Source of the DNA: DATKIY01 sp035543875
Lineage (GTDB): Bacteria > Actinomycetota > Actinomycetes > JAHEKZ01
DNA length: 26,585 bases
Assembly: GCA_035543875.1 (NCBI GenBank)
Contig: DATKIY010000107.1
Span: 1 to 26,585, forward strand
Direction: 5' to 3'
The translations under genes were made by a program, and so were the position numbers. The notes beneath the pieces were generated by a model. The model was not told where the DNA came from and searched no databases. It was given only the letters and a program-made list of their open reading frames with translations. Of the stretch, positions 15,239 through 22,234 are shown piece by piece (within the stretch, counting starts at the first letter, position 1; each line of letters begins with the position of its first letter).

Positions 15239-16012
15239 GTGGCTGTAGCCGTGCGAGTGATTCCGTGTCTTGACGTTGACGGCGGGCGCGTCGTCAAGGG
15301 TGTGAATTTCAAGAACGTCCGTGACGCCGGCGATCCCATCGAGCTGGCTGAGCTGTATGACGTCGCCGGCGCTGACGAGATTACGTTTCTCGACATCACT
15401 GCGAGCAGCGGAGACCGAGCAACGACGTACGAGATCGTGCGTCGAACCGCCGAGCAGGTTTTCATCCCACTGACGGTCGGCGGAGGCGTGCGATCGGTAG
15501 ACGACGTTGACCGGTTGCTGCGGGAGGGAGCGGACAAGGTTGGAGTGAACACCGCCGCGTTGGAACGCCCAGAACTGATCCAGGAGATCGCGCGACGATT
15601 TGGTGCGCAGGTGCTCGTGATCAGTGTCGATGCCAGGCGCACGCGTGATAGCGACCAGGCCACCGCGTCGGGATTCGAGGTAACCACTCACGGCGGTCGC
15701 CGGGGAACGGGGATAGATGCGCTGGAGTGGGTGCGCCGCGCTGAACACCTTGGTGCTGGCGAAGTGTTACTCAACTCGATGGACGCTGACGGCACCCGGA
15801 ACGGGTTCGACCTAGCACTAATCGAACGCGTGCGGCAGGTGACGTCCCTGCCTCTGATCGCCAGCGGTGGAGCTGGCGAGTTGTCACACTTCTGTGACGC
15901 AGTTGACGCCGGTGCGGACGCCGTGTTGGCGGCCAGTGTCTTCCACTTCGGAACGTTTACCATTGCGGACGTGAAGGACCAGCTGCGCCTTGCCGGTCAC
16001 ACCGTCAGATAG
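15239..16012 (+). CDS. hisF: Imidazole glycerol phosphate synthase, cyclase subunit
   Basis: A TIM-barrel cyclase that, with HisH, converts PRFAR plus ammonia to imidazole glycerol phosphate and AICAR. 257 residues. The catalytic aspartates are in 'RVIPCLDVDGGRVVKGVNF' (first) and 'VLVISVDARR' (second). Other HisF blocks are 'DEITFLDITASS', 'PLTVGGGVRS', 'NSMDADGTRNGFDL' and 'LIASGGAGELSHF'. The GTG at 15239 has no ribosome binding site but a -10-like TAGGCT six bases before it; GTG 15251 is a less likely alternative. It lies nine bases after the SRPBCC gene and converges on the TIGR03085-type gene. Confidence 0.97.
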   Translation: MAVAVRVIPCLDVDGGRVVKGVNFKNVRDAGDPIELAELYDVAGADEITFLDITASSGDRATTYEIVRRTAEQVFIPLTVGGGVRSVDDVDRLLREGADKVGVNTAALERPELIQEIARRFGAQVLVISVDARRTRDSDQATASGFEVTTHGGRRGTGIDALEWVRRAEHLGAGEVLLNSMDADGTRNGFDLALIERVRQVTSLPLIASGGAGELSHFCDAVDAGADAVLAASVFHFGTFTIADVKDQLRLAGHTVR

Positions 16013-16025
16013 TCGACGGGGAGTC

Positions 16026-16041
16026 GGCTGGCGACGCAGCC
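16026..16041. terminator. Possible hairpin between convergent genes
   Basis: GGCTG, the six-base loop GCGACG, then CAGCC form a five-base-pair stem in the 41-base gap between hisF and the opposing TIGR03085-type gene. There is no T tract on either side, so it is at best a weak bidirectional terminator. Confidence 0.3.
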
Positions 16042-16053
16042 AGAGACGCGCGG

Positions 16054-16734
16054 TCAGACCGAGAGGTCGATGCTCTCAAATTTGCTCACTGCAGAATCAG
16101 TGCCTGTCACCTCAACCACCGCGTGAGCGCGTCGGCCATGCAGGTACAGGCCAAGCTCGCCCGGTGTGCCGGTCAAAGTCACCTGACCGTTGGCCAGACG
16201 GCCAGGCTGAAGGGTGAGCCGTTCACGCTGCACGGCGGCTGGCAGACCCGTTGGAACAAGGTGAACAGTCACCGGTGAGCGGCGTACGAAGATCTTGGCC
16301 CGGCCCGCCAACAGGCGCCAAAGCTCGGCTTGGTCGGCTTGCGACAGCGGGCGCGGGCTCCAACGGGTGGCGGCCCGTCGCACGTCCTCATGATGAACGA
16401 AGTATTCGAATGTGTTGAAGGCCGCGTCGAGCGTGGACCAACCCAACGGGGACCACCACGGCGGACCCGAACGCAACCGACGAACGAGCTGTGAGAACGG
16501 CGACCTTGCGAGGTTGTTCTGCGTGTGTTCAGTCCAGCCGTGCAGTGGTCCAATGCCAACCCCGACAGCTGCTGGATGGCCTTCGCGCAGTACCAGGTGT
16601 GCGGCGAGCTGGCGAGCGTCCCAATCGCCACACAGGGTGGGAACGTCAGGTCCAACGGTCTCCAGCGTTTCGCACACGGCCAATCGCTCTCGCCGTACCA
16701 GGAGCTGATCTGGCGGCGGCTTTGACGGCGGCAT
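16054..16734 (-). CDS. TIGR03085-type metal-binding protein (DinB/maleylpyruvate isomerase-like)
   Basis: 226 residues from ATG 16734. The N-terminal half is a DinB-like helical bundle with likely metal ligands: 'TLCGDWDARQLAAHLVLREGHP' and 'FEYFVHHEDVRRA'. The C-terminal half is a small beta-rich domain ('QPGRLANGQVTLTGTPGELGLYLHGR'). It resembles the actinobacterial TIGR03085 family. Related proteins (mycothiol-dependent maleylpyruvate isomerase N-domain) use a divalent metal and mycothiol, but activity here is not shown. It is the only reverse gene among the his genes and is divergent from hisI. The frame upstream to 16818 would leave almost no room for both promoters. CAGGCT lies six bases before the ATG, again a leaderless-like layout. 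Confidence 0.82.
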   Translation of the reverse strand: MPPSKPPPDQLLVRRERLAVCETLETVGPDVPTLCGDWDARQLAAHLVLREGHPAAVGVGIGPLHGWTEHTQNNLARSPFSQLVRRLRSGPPWWSPLGWSTLDAAFNTFEYFVHHEDVRRAATRWSPRPLSQADQAELWRLLAGRAKIFVRRSPVTVHLVPTGLPAAVQRERLTLQPGRLANGQVTLTGTPGELGLYLHGRRAHAVVEVTGTDSAVSKFESIDLSV

Positions 16735-16815
16735 GAGCTCAGCCTGGACGGTTCGGTTCGCAGACGCCAATCGGCTGCCCTGCTGCCACCACTCCTGCCG
16801 AGAGGATAAGTCCGG

Positions 16816-16821
16816 CACAAT
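16816..16821 (+). promoter_or_regulatory. Putative -10 (CACAAT) for leaderless hisI transcript
   Basis: CACAAT is followed by six bases (GGGGGA) and the hisI ATG at 16828. GGGGGA is too close to the ATG to work as a normal Shine-Dalgarno, so initiation at the very 5' end is more likely. No clear -35 is seen. The 93-base divergent gap must hold promoters for both hisI and the opposing gene. Confidence 0.35.
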
Positions 16822-16827
16822 GGGGGA

Positions 16828-17193
16828 ATGTCAGCTTTGGACCCAGTCATTGCCGCACGGCTCAAACGCGATGAAAGCGGTCTGTTTCCTGCCGTCGCGC
16901 AAGACGCAGACACGGGTGCCGTGTTGATGCTGGGATGGATGGATGACGAGGCGCTGCACCGCACGTTGACCAGTGGCCGAGCGACATACTTCAGTCGCAC
17001 ACGCCAGGACTACTGGCGCAAAGGTGACACCTCGGGAAACGTCCAGTGGGTCCGTGAGGTCCGGCTTGACTGTGACAGTGACACGGTCCTGGTTCGCGTC
17101 GACCAAGTCGGGGCGGCATGCCACACCGGCGCTGCCACCTGTTTCGACGCAGATGTGCTGAGCGCGGTGGTGGTGGCTCATGACCAACGGTGA
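16828..17193 (+). CDS. hisI: Phosphoribosyl-AMP cyclohydrolase
   Basis: Opens the purine ring of PR-AMP (third step of histidine synthesis). 121 residues, the monofunctional form without the HisE domain. Zn and Mg ligands and family blocks are visible: 'VLMLGWMDDEALHRTL', 'ATYFSRTRQDYWRKGDTSGN', 'VREVRLDCDSDTVLV' and 'QVGAACHTGAATCF', with the conserved cysteines. The 3' end overlaps trpE by 14 bases, so the his and trp genes are read from one message here. The partner hisE/hisG pair is not in the window. Confidence 0.97.
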   Translation: MSALDPVIAARLKRDESGLFPAVAQDADTGAVLMLGWMDDEALHRTLTSGRATYFSRTRQDYWRKGDTSGNVQWVREVRLDCDSDTVLVRVDQVGAACHTGAATCFDADVLSAVVVAHDQR

Positions 17194-18712
17194 TGCCACT
17201 CCCAGCCTCGACGAGTTTCGCCGGCTGGCCGTCGACCGTCGGGTCATTCCGGTCTCTCGACGCCTCATGGCCGATGCCGAGACGCCGGTAGGTCTGTACC
17301 GGAAGCTGGCCAAGAACCTGCCGGGGTCTTTCCTTCTTGAGTCCGCCGAGCACGGGGGAGTGTGGTCGCGCTACTCGATGGTGGGCGTTCGTTCCCATGC
17401 TGTCCTGACCGAACGAAACGGCCAAGCCTGCTGGGTCGGTGGCGAACCGCCGCGCGGAGTGCCGACTGGTGGTGACCCGCTTGAGGCTCTTCGTGAGACG
17501 TTGCGGGCGCTGCACACGCCGCACCTTCCAGGTTTGCCCCCACTGACGGGTGGACTCGTCGGCTACATCGGCTATGACGCCGTGCGTCACTGGGAACGGC
17601 TACCGTCTCACGCTCCGGATGAGCTGCGGTTGCCGGAACTAGGCATGATGCTGGCCACTGACATGGCGGTGCTAGACCATTCCGACGGCTCGGTGTTGTT
17701 GGTTGCCAACGCGATCAACTATGACGATTCGCCTGAACGTGTCGATGAGGCGTGGGCCGATGCGGTCGCGCGACTTGACCGGATGACCGGCGACTTGGCG
17801 CGTCCTGCACCGTCGACGGTTGCATCGGCCCGCGCCGATGTCGACCCGCAGTTCTCGAGTCGCACGCAGAAAGCCGATTTCCTGGGTGCGGTGAAGCAAG
17901 CGAAGGAAGCCATAGCCGCTGGGGAAGCGTTTCAGATCGTGGTGAGTCAACGATTTGAAATGGACTGCCCCGCTGATCCGCTTGATGTGTACCGAGTGCT
18001 TCGCGCGCTCAACCCCAGCCCATATATGTACCTGCTGCGTTTTGACGGATTCGACATCGTGGGATCGAGTCCAGAGGCGCTCGTCAAGGTCACAGGCGGG
18101 AAGGCGCTGCTTCATCCGATCGCGGGTACCCGCTGGCGTGGTGGCACACCAGAAGAAGATGCCGCGCTCGCCTCCGAACTGCTCGCGGATAAGAAGGAAC
18201 GGGCAGAGCATTTGATGCTGGTTGACTTGGCACGCAACGACCTCGGTCGGGTCTGCCGCCCCGGGACGGTCGAGGTCGTCGACTTCATGTCCGTCGAACG
18301 TTATTCGCATGTCATGCACATCGTGTCGACCGTGCTAGGAGACATTGACTCTTCGCGATCTGCATACGACGTGCTCGTCGCTACGTTTCCAGCTGGAACT
18401 CTCTCGGGAGCGCCAAAGGTTCGTGCGATGGAGCTCATCGACGAATACGAACCAAGCAGACGAGGTTTGTATGGCGGCACCGTCGGTTACTTCGATTTCG
18501 CCGGCGATATGGATATGGCTATCGCCATCAGAACCGCACTGATCAGGTCCGGAACCGCCTACGTCCAGGCCGGCGGAGGAATCGTCGCCGACTCTGACCC
18601 GGAAGCGGAGTTCGAAGAATCGGTGAACAAGGCAACAGCCGTGCTGCGCGCCATCGCATCTGCCGGGACGTTGCGGCCGCCGCACCTGGGTGGGCAGTCA
18701 TCGCAAAGCTAG
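17180..18712 (+). CDS. trpE: Anthranilate synthase component I
   Basis: Makes anthranilate from chorismate with ammonia from the TrpG subunit; it commits chorismate to tryptophan. 510 residues. The N-terminal tryptophan-feedback motif LLES is present ('GSFLLESAEHGGVWSRYS'). The catalytic domain has 'FQIVVSQRFEM', 'IVGSSPEALVKV', 'HPIAGTRWRGGTPEEDAAL', 'HLMLVDLARNDLGRV', 'AGTLSGAPKVRAMELI' and 'VQAGGGIVADSDPEAEFEE'. The start lies inside the 3' end of hisI and has a GGTGGTGG stretch upstream. No leader peptide or attenuator is possible at this overlap. No trpG or trpD accompanies it. Confidence 0.97.
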   Translation: MTNGDATPSLDEFRRLAVDRRVIPVSRRLMADAETPVGLYRKLAKNLPGSFLLESAEHGGVWSRYSMVGVRSHAVLTERNGQACWVGGEPPRGVPTGGDPLEALRETLRALHTPHLPGLPPLTGGLVGYIGYDAVRHWERLPSHAPDELRLPELGMMLATDMAVLDHSDGSVLLVANAINYDDSPERVDEAWADAVARLDRMTGDLARPAPSTVASARADVDPQFSSRTQKADFLGAVKQAKEAIAAGEAFQIVVSQRFEMDCPADPLDVYRVLRALNPSPYMYLLRFDGFDIVGSSPEALVKVTGGKALLHPIAGTRWRGGTPEEDAALASELLADKKERAEHLMLVDLARNDLGRVCRPGTVEVVDFMSVERYSHVMHIVSTVLGDIDSSRSAYDVLVATFPAGTLSGAPKVRAMELIDEYEPSRRGLYGGTVGYFDFAGDMDMAIAIRTALIRSGTAYVQAGGGIVADSDPEAEFEESVNKATAVLRAIASAGTLRPPHLGGQSSQS

Positions 18713-18716
18713 TCGC

Positions 18717-19283
18717 GTGACGTTACGACGAGTCATGGTGACCTCGCTCACCCTGCTCGCGTTGGGCGCTGTCACGCTTTTGCTGGCTGCGAGTCGGTCT
18801 TCTCACAACACTGCGAGCACCGCGCTGACAGTCGACACCGCTGCCTCCGGTTCCGCAGTCGACGCTGCACGGGCATGTGGGTGGTTGGCGCTGGCCGGGA
18901 TAGCCGGTGTGTTGGCGGCACGCGGATGGGGGCGCCGCGCGGTCGGAATGGTGCTATTTCTAGCCGCTGCGGTTACTGCTTACGTCTTGGTAGCGAGCGA
19001 GCTGGCAGCCACCTGGCGCGCGGTCGCCATCTGTGGTGCTGTCATGGTTGCGGTCGGAGCAGTCCTGGTGGTTGCCGGTGGGCATCGGTGGTCGTCGCTG
19101 TCCACCCGTTTCGAGCGTGACGAGGGTCCCGGATCAGGCTCGACGGGCACGAGCCGCGCAGCCGGTTCGGTCGGTTCTGTCTCTGGAGTTGGCCATGGGG
19201 AAGCCGAACCTATCGACCTATGGCGTGCGATCGACCGCGGTGAGGATCCCACCGAGCCGCCCGGTTCGTCCGGCGGCCAGTAG
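18717..19283 (+). CDS. Trp-operon-associated membrane protein (TIGR02234-like)
   Basis: 188 residues from GTG 18717 (GTG 18690 or ATG 18735 are alternatives). There are four hydrophobic segments: about 5-25, 50-67, 70-90 and 97-121. A Gly/Ser-rich linker follows, and the cytoplasmic C-terminal tail contains 'PIDLWRAIDRGEDPTEPP', the short conserved tail motif I associate with the actinobacterial Trp_oprn_chp family. This family sits between trpE and trpC in mycobacteria and Streptomyces. The function is unknown; a role in tryptophan or precursor transport has not been shown as far as I know. It is five bases downstream of trpE. Confidence 0.88.
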   Translation: MTLRRVMVTSLTLLALGAVTLLLAASRSSHNTASTALTVDTAASGSAVDAARACGWLALAGIAGVLAARGWGRRAVGMVLFLAAAVTAYVLVASELAATWRAVAICGAVMVAVGAVLVVAGGHRWSSLSTRFERDEGPGSGSTGTSRAAGSVGSVSGVGHGEAEPIDLWRAIDRGEDPTEPPGSSGGQ

Positions 19284-19298
19284 GCTCTGCGTGATCAG

Positions 19299-19342
19299 AT
19301 GTTGGTCACGTCAAATGTTGACCACGTCCTGTGGTTCACGTC
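19299..19342 (+). repeat. Three imperfect copies of a 14-bp repeat, possible operator
   Basis: ATGTTGGTCACGTC (19299-19312), ATGTTGACCACGTC (19315-19328) and CTGTGGTTCACGTC (19329-19342). The first two copies also create the perfect inverted repeat TGGTCA-N10-TGACCA (19303-19308 and 19319-19324), with half-sites 16 bp apart centre to centre. This is a typical spacing for a dimeric helix-turn-helix protein. The repeats fill the only sizeable gap in the trp cluster, 50-93 bases before the DUF4190 start. Confidence 0.5.
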
Positions 19343-19391
19343 CGAGGTCGCGTCGCATGGTCGCGTCGAATACAGCGTGGAAGGTGGAAGC

Positions 19392-19910
19392 ATGTCCGAT
19401 CCTGTCCCCCCACCACCTGATCCGGCCGCCCCGGTTCCCCCGGTCCCGCCGCCGCCACCCCCGCCGCCACCTTCAGCGCCTGTTCCTGGCGCGCCGAGCG
19501 GCAGTGCGGGGTGGTCGGGGTATTCGCTGCCCGCGCCGCCGACCGGCCCGCCCGGTGGAAGCTACTCGGCACCTCCTCCGGGGTACCAAACCAGCGCGCA
19601 GACAAGCGGCAAAGCCATCACGGTCATGATCTTGGGGATCGTTTCTCTGGTGATTGGCTGTTTCATTGGTTTGGTGCCCGCGATCATTGCGCTAGTCATG
19701 GCAGGTGGTGCCCGACGTGAGATCGAAGCGTCAGGCGGCCGACTCACCGGCGACGGATTTATCAAAGCTGGAGTTATCTGCAGCTGGATCTCCATCGGTC
19801 TGAGCGTGGCTTTCGTGCTGTTCTTTATCGTGCTGATTGCTTTTGGCGCGATGTCTGATAGCTCAAGTGGTACCGGAATCTCGTCCGCGATGGTCTGGCT
19901 GCGGCCCTAG
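19392..19910 (+). CDS. DUF4190-type proline-rich membrane protein, copy 1
   Basis: 172 residues from ATG 19392, which has AAGGTGGAAGC upstream. Residues 1-70 are dominated by proline (runs of up to nine) with Gly, Ser and Tyr. Two hydrophobic helices follow (about 78-105 and 125-150), separated by 'GGARREIEASGGRLTGDGFIKAGVI', the loop shared with the DUF4190 family. The Pro-rich tail is expected in the cytoplasm. Function is unknown. A shorter paralogue is encoded on the other strand at 20847-21200. An ATG at 19299 in the same frame would add 31 residues, but these merely translate the upstream DNA repeats. Confidence 0.8.
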   Translation: MSDPVPPPPDPAAPVPPVPPPPPPPPPSAPVPGAPSGSAGWSGYSLPAPPTGPPGGSYSAPPPGYQTSAQTSGKAITVMILGIVSLVIGCFIGLVPAIIALVMAGGARREIEASGGRLTGDGFIKAGVICSWISIGLSVAFVLFFIVLIAFGAMSDSSSGTGISSAMVWLRP

Positions 19911-19963
19911 CAGCGGGCAGACCCATCCCTTCAATCGTCCGAATCAACCGAACTGGAAACGCG

Positions 19964-20203
19964 ATGACTGATCCACACGACGACCACGGATCCACCCCGG
20001 CTGCCTGGACGGCCGTCACCATCATCATGGTGGCGTTTTTGGTGGGGGGTATTGGGATCCTGCTCTCGCAAGCGTGGGTGTTCTGGGTAGGCGTCGCGCT
20101 GGTGGTGGTCGGACTCGTCGCCGGCAAGGTCATGCAGATGATGGGAATGGGTGGGCCGAGCGAACCGGCACTGGACGTGAACGCAGAAGACTCCTCGAAC
20201 TAG
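19964..20203 (+). CDS. HGxxPAAW-family small membrane protein
   Basis: 79 residues. The name-giving motif is 'HGSTPAAWTAV' at residues 8-18, followed by two hydrophobic helices (about 17-36 and 41-57) and a short polar tail 'MGGPSEPALDVNAEDSSN'. The family is, as I recall, restricted to actinomycetes and lies in the trp cluster in Streptomyces and relatives; its function is unknown. The ATG has a GGAA seven bases upstream. It lies 53 bases after the DUF4190 gene and 53 bases before the DUF2752 gene, same strand. Confidence 0.85.
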   Translation: MTDPHDDHGSTPAAWTAVTIIMVAFLVGGIGILLSQAWVFWVGVALVVVGLVAGKVMQMMGMGGPSEPALDVNAEDSSN

Positions 20204-20256
20204 CGTCGTGGATTAGGCTCGCCCCACCACCGCACCTACCGAGTGAACGGGTGTTT

Positions 20257-20751
20257 ATGCAACAAACCGATGTTGCGAAACCGAGTTCCAGCCACCACCT
20301 GGGTAGTCGAGTGGGGCCATCGGTGCTTGCTGGCTCGATGGTCGGTGGCGTGGCCCTGCTCGCAGTGCGCGATCCCAACACGTCCGGAAGCTATGGAGTG
20401 TGTCCGTTCAAGGCGCTTACCGGCTGGGACTGCCCGTTCTGTGGCGGCCTTCGGGGCACTTACTCGTTGATTCATGGCGATGTGCCCACCGCACTCGACC
20501 ACAACATCCTGCTGCCGGTGATCTGGGCGGGACTGATTACTGCGGTTGTCGTGTGGTGGCGTCGCACTGGGTCCAGCACCCCATCCAGCACGGGACGTGT
20601 AGAGCCAGATGTCGGGACGCCGAGGGGGTCGATGGCGGGCCGCTGGGTCTTTTCGCGTCCGGTGCTCATCGCTACGGCCATTTTGCTCGTGGGGTTTTGG
20701 GTTGTGCGCAACTTGCCAGCGTTTCCTTACCTCGGGTCTGCCGCCGGATAA
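20257..20751 (+). CDS. DUF2752-family membrane protein
   Basis: 164 residues from ATG 20257. The DUF2752 core is clear: 'GVCPFKALTGWDCPFCGGLRGTYSLIHGDVPTALDHNIL', with C-P-x-x-x-x-T-G-x-x-C-P-x-C-G-x-x-R. Three hydrophobic helices lie at about 25-40, 88-105 and 135-155. The clustered cysteines may bind metal or form a redox pair; this is inference, and no function is established. A TAGGCT hexamer at 20214 could be part of a promoter in the 53-base gap before it. It converges on the second DUF4190 gene. Confidence 0.8.
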   Translation: MQQTDVAKPSSSHHLGSRVGPSVLAGSMVGGVALLAVRDPNTSGSYGVCPFKALTGWDCPFCGGLRGTYSLIHGDVPTALDHNILLPVIWAGLITAVVVWWRRTGSSTPSSTGRVEPDVGTPRGSMAGRWVFSRPVLIATAILLVGFWVVRNLPAFPYLGSAAG

Positions 20752-20758
20752 GGGCCAC

Positions 20759-20817
20759 CAACACAACAACGACCTGACCGGCCCGTTGCCAGGCACGTTC
20801 AGGTCGCTGCCGTGTTG
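20759..20817. terminator. Two-part inverted repeat between convergent genes
   Basis: An outer stem CAACAC (20759-20764) pairs with GTGTTG (20812-20817), and an inner stem GACCTGA (20771-20777) pairs with TCAGGTC (20799-20805). The internal loop is symmetric, six bases on each side, and the apical loop has 21 bases. There is no T tract. Its position between two convergent stops suggests a bidirectional terminator or a double-stranded RNA element at the 3' ends. Confidence 0.45.
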
Positions 20818-20846
20818 CGAAGGTGTGCCCGCGAAGGCTGAGTCCG

Positions 20847-21200
20847 TTAGAAGTTGTTGAAGTAGAACGGAATCCAAACCACGCTCAGAACAACTCCAAT
20901 GATTCCCAGGATGAGGCCGGCTTTCGCCATTCCCGCTCCCGACTGCAGCCCTCCCGAGGCTTCGATCTCTTTCTTTGCCATCGTGGACAAGATGATGGCT
21001 CCCACTCCGGCAATGATCCCGCAGCAGAACAAAGACAGGATTCCAAGGATCATGGAGATCAAGGCTTTTTGATTCTGCTGGGGGACGGCTGCCGCACCTC
21101 CGGGTCCAACTGGCATGCCAGGCGGCGGCGGCGGGGGTGGGGGTGGTGGGTACTGGCCGCCGCCTTGGTCGGCTGGCGGTTCTGGTGGTGGCGTGGTCAT
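20847..21200 (-). CDS. DUF4190-type proline-rich membrane protein, copy 2
   Basis: 117 residues on the minus strand from ATG 21200, with the strong ribosome binding site GGGAGGG. The first 40 residues are Pro/Gly-rich (a run of ten prolines). Two helices follow, 'ALISMILGILSLFCCGIIAGVGAIIL' and 'GLILGIIGVVLSVVWIPFYF', joined by 'STMAKKEIEASGGLQSGAGMAKA'. This loop is nearly the same as in copy 1 ('EIEASGG'). The two genes are thus paralogues on opposite strands with HGxxPAAW and DUF2752 genes between them. It is divergent from trpC; a TAGGTT at about 21279-21284 on the minus strand could be its -10. Confidence 0.85.
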   Translation of the reverse strand: MTTPPPEPPADQGGGQYPPPPPPPPPPGMPVGPGGAAAVPQQNQKALISMILGILSLFCCGIIAGVGAIILSTMAKKEIEASGGLQSGAGMAKAGLILGIIGVVLSVVWIPFYFNNF

Positions 21201-21379
21201 GTGCCCTCCCGGTTGAAATTCCTGGTTCGCCTCGGCGAAGCATCGCGGCTGTCCGTGCTGGTCGTGCCTCGATGCGAAAACCTAGGGGAGATCGTCGCCA
21301 GAGTCGATGGTCGGGTCGGTGACCGGCGTGGCGCGTCGATACCCTGAGGGTGGACGTCGAGCCGCCTGGGCCGGCGTGA

Positions 21380-21394
21380 GCTGGTCAAACCAGC
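21380..21394 (+). promoter_or_regulatory. Hairpin in the trpC leader
   Basis: GCTGGT-CAA-ACCAGC is a perfect six-base-pair stem with a three-base loop, ending about 13 bases before the trpC Shine-Dalgarno (AAGGTGG). CCG/CGG on either side could extend it past a bulge. The 220-base divergent gap also contains a weak promoter candidate, GTGACC (21320-21325)-16-TACCCT (21340s). Whether the hairpin modulates trpC translation is unknown; I see no terminator alternative or tryptophan-rich leader peptide that ends before trpC. Confidence 0.3.
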
Positions 21395-21418
21395 CGGTCG
21401 AACCGAAGGTGGGCAGCG

Positions 21419-22234
21419 GTGAGCGTGCTGGAGCAGATCGTCGCTGGGGTTCGCGAGGATCTGGCGGTCCGGCAGGCAGCCCTACCACTTGACGATCTCA
21501 AAGAGCGTGCGCTGGCCACACCGGTGCCTCGCGACGGCGTGAGCGCACTGAAGCGCGCCGAGGGCGTCACGGTCATTGCCGAGGTCAAGCGCTCCTCACC
21601 GTCTAAGGGGCAGCTTGCCGCCATCGCGGATCCCGCTGAACTCGCATTTGAGTACCAGGCAGGTGGCGCGCATGCCATTTCGGTACTGACCGAAGGGCGG
21701 CGCTTTGGCGGCTCGCTCGATGACTTGCGCGCGGTTCGGGCGAGTGTCGACGTTCCGGTGCTGCGTAAAGACTTCATCGTGACGAGCTACCAGCTGTGGG
21801 AGGCGCGCGAGGCAGGTGCCGACTTGGTCCTGCTCATCGTTGCCGCACTTGACCAGCAAGCATTGGTCTCGCTCGTCGAGCGGGCTGAGTCGCTTGGGCT
21901 TACGCCCTTGGTCGAAGTCCATGAGGTCGACGAGGTGGCGAGAGCCCTAGACGCTGGTGCGCGAATCGTCGGGGTGAACGCTCGCAATCTTCGGACTCTC
22001 AAAGTTGACAGTGCGACCTTCGCACGGTTGGCCCCGCACATCCCGGACACTGTGGTTCGGATCGCTGAGTCAGGAATCACTGGCCCACAGGACCTGCTCG
22101 CCTACGCACACGATGGTGCGGACTCGGTCCTGGTCGGGGAGAGCCTAGTGCGGAGCAACGAACCGCGGCAGGCGGTGGCGGAGTTGGTTACGGCGGGTTC
22201 GCACCCTGCCCTCCGCCACGGACAGGGGGAGTGA
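21419..22234 (+). CDS. trpC: Indole-3-glycerol-phosphate synthase
   Basis: A TIM-barrel enzyme that closes the indole ring from CdRP. 271 residues from GTG 21419, with AAGGTGG upstream. Signature blocks: 'VIAEVKRSSPSKGQL', with the substrate-binding Lys and Ser, 'ISVLTEGRRFGGSLDDL', 'PVLRKDFIVTSYQLWEAR', 'GVNARNLRTLKVD' and 'IAESGITGPQDL'. It is monofunctional; no TrpF domain is fused, in keeping with PriA supplying that step. It is separated from trpE by six kilobases-scale spacing of membrane-protein genes (about 2.7 kb) and has its own divergent upstream gap, so a second promoter is likely. Its stop overlaps the trpB start. Confidence 0.97.
   Translation: MSVLEQIVAGVREDLAVRQAALPLDDLKERALATPVPRDGVSALKRAEGVTVIAEVKRSSPSKGQLAAIADPAELAFEYQAGGAHAISVLTEGRRFGGSLDDLRAVRASVDVPVLRKDFIVTSYQLWEAREAGADLVLLIVAALDQQALVSLVERAESLGLTPLVEVHEVDEVARALDAGARIVGVNARNLRTLKVDSATFARLAPHIPDTVVRIAESGITGPQDLLAYAHDGADSVLVGESLVRSNEPRQAVAELVTAGSHPALRHGQGE

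Noticed and set aside
19420..19480. Proline-codon runs here and at 21120-21146 as DNA repeats of regulatory interest
   Set aside because: They are simple CCG/CCA codon runs encoding the proline-rich tails of the DUF4190 proteins.
20236..21243. Long minus-strand frame (335 codons) across the DUF2752 and DUF4190 region
   Set aside because: It covers two genes with clear membrane topology, is rich in Arg, His and Pro without hydrophobic or domain structure, and is best explained as a high-G+C shadow.
21307..21418. Possible tryptophan leader peptide before trpC (two in-frame Trp codons at 21367 and 21382)
   Set aside because: The frame has no stop before trpC and runs on past its start, only two Trp codons occur five codons apart, and the nearby hairpin has no competing partner. 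It does not form an attenuator.
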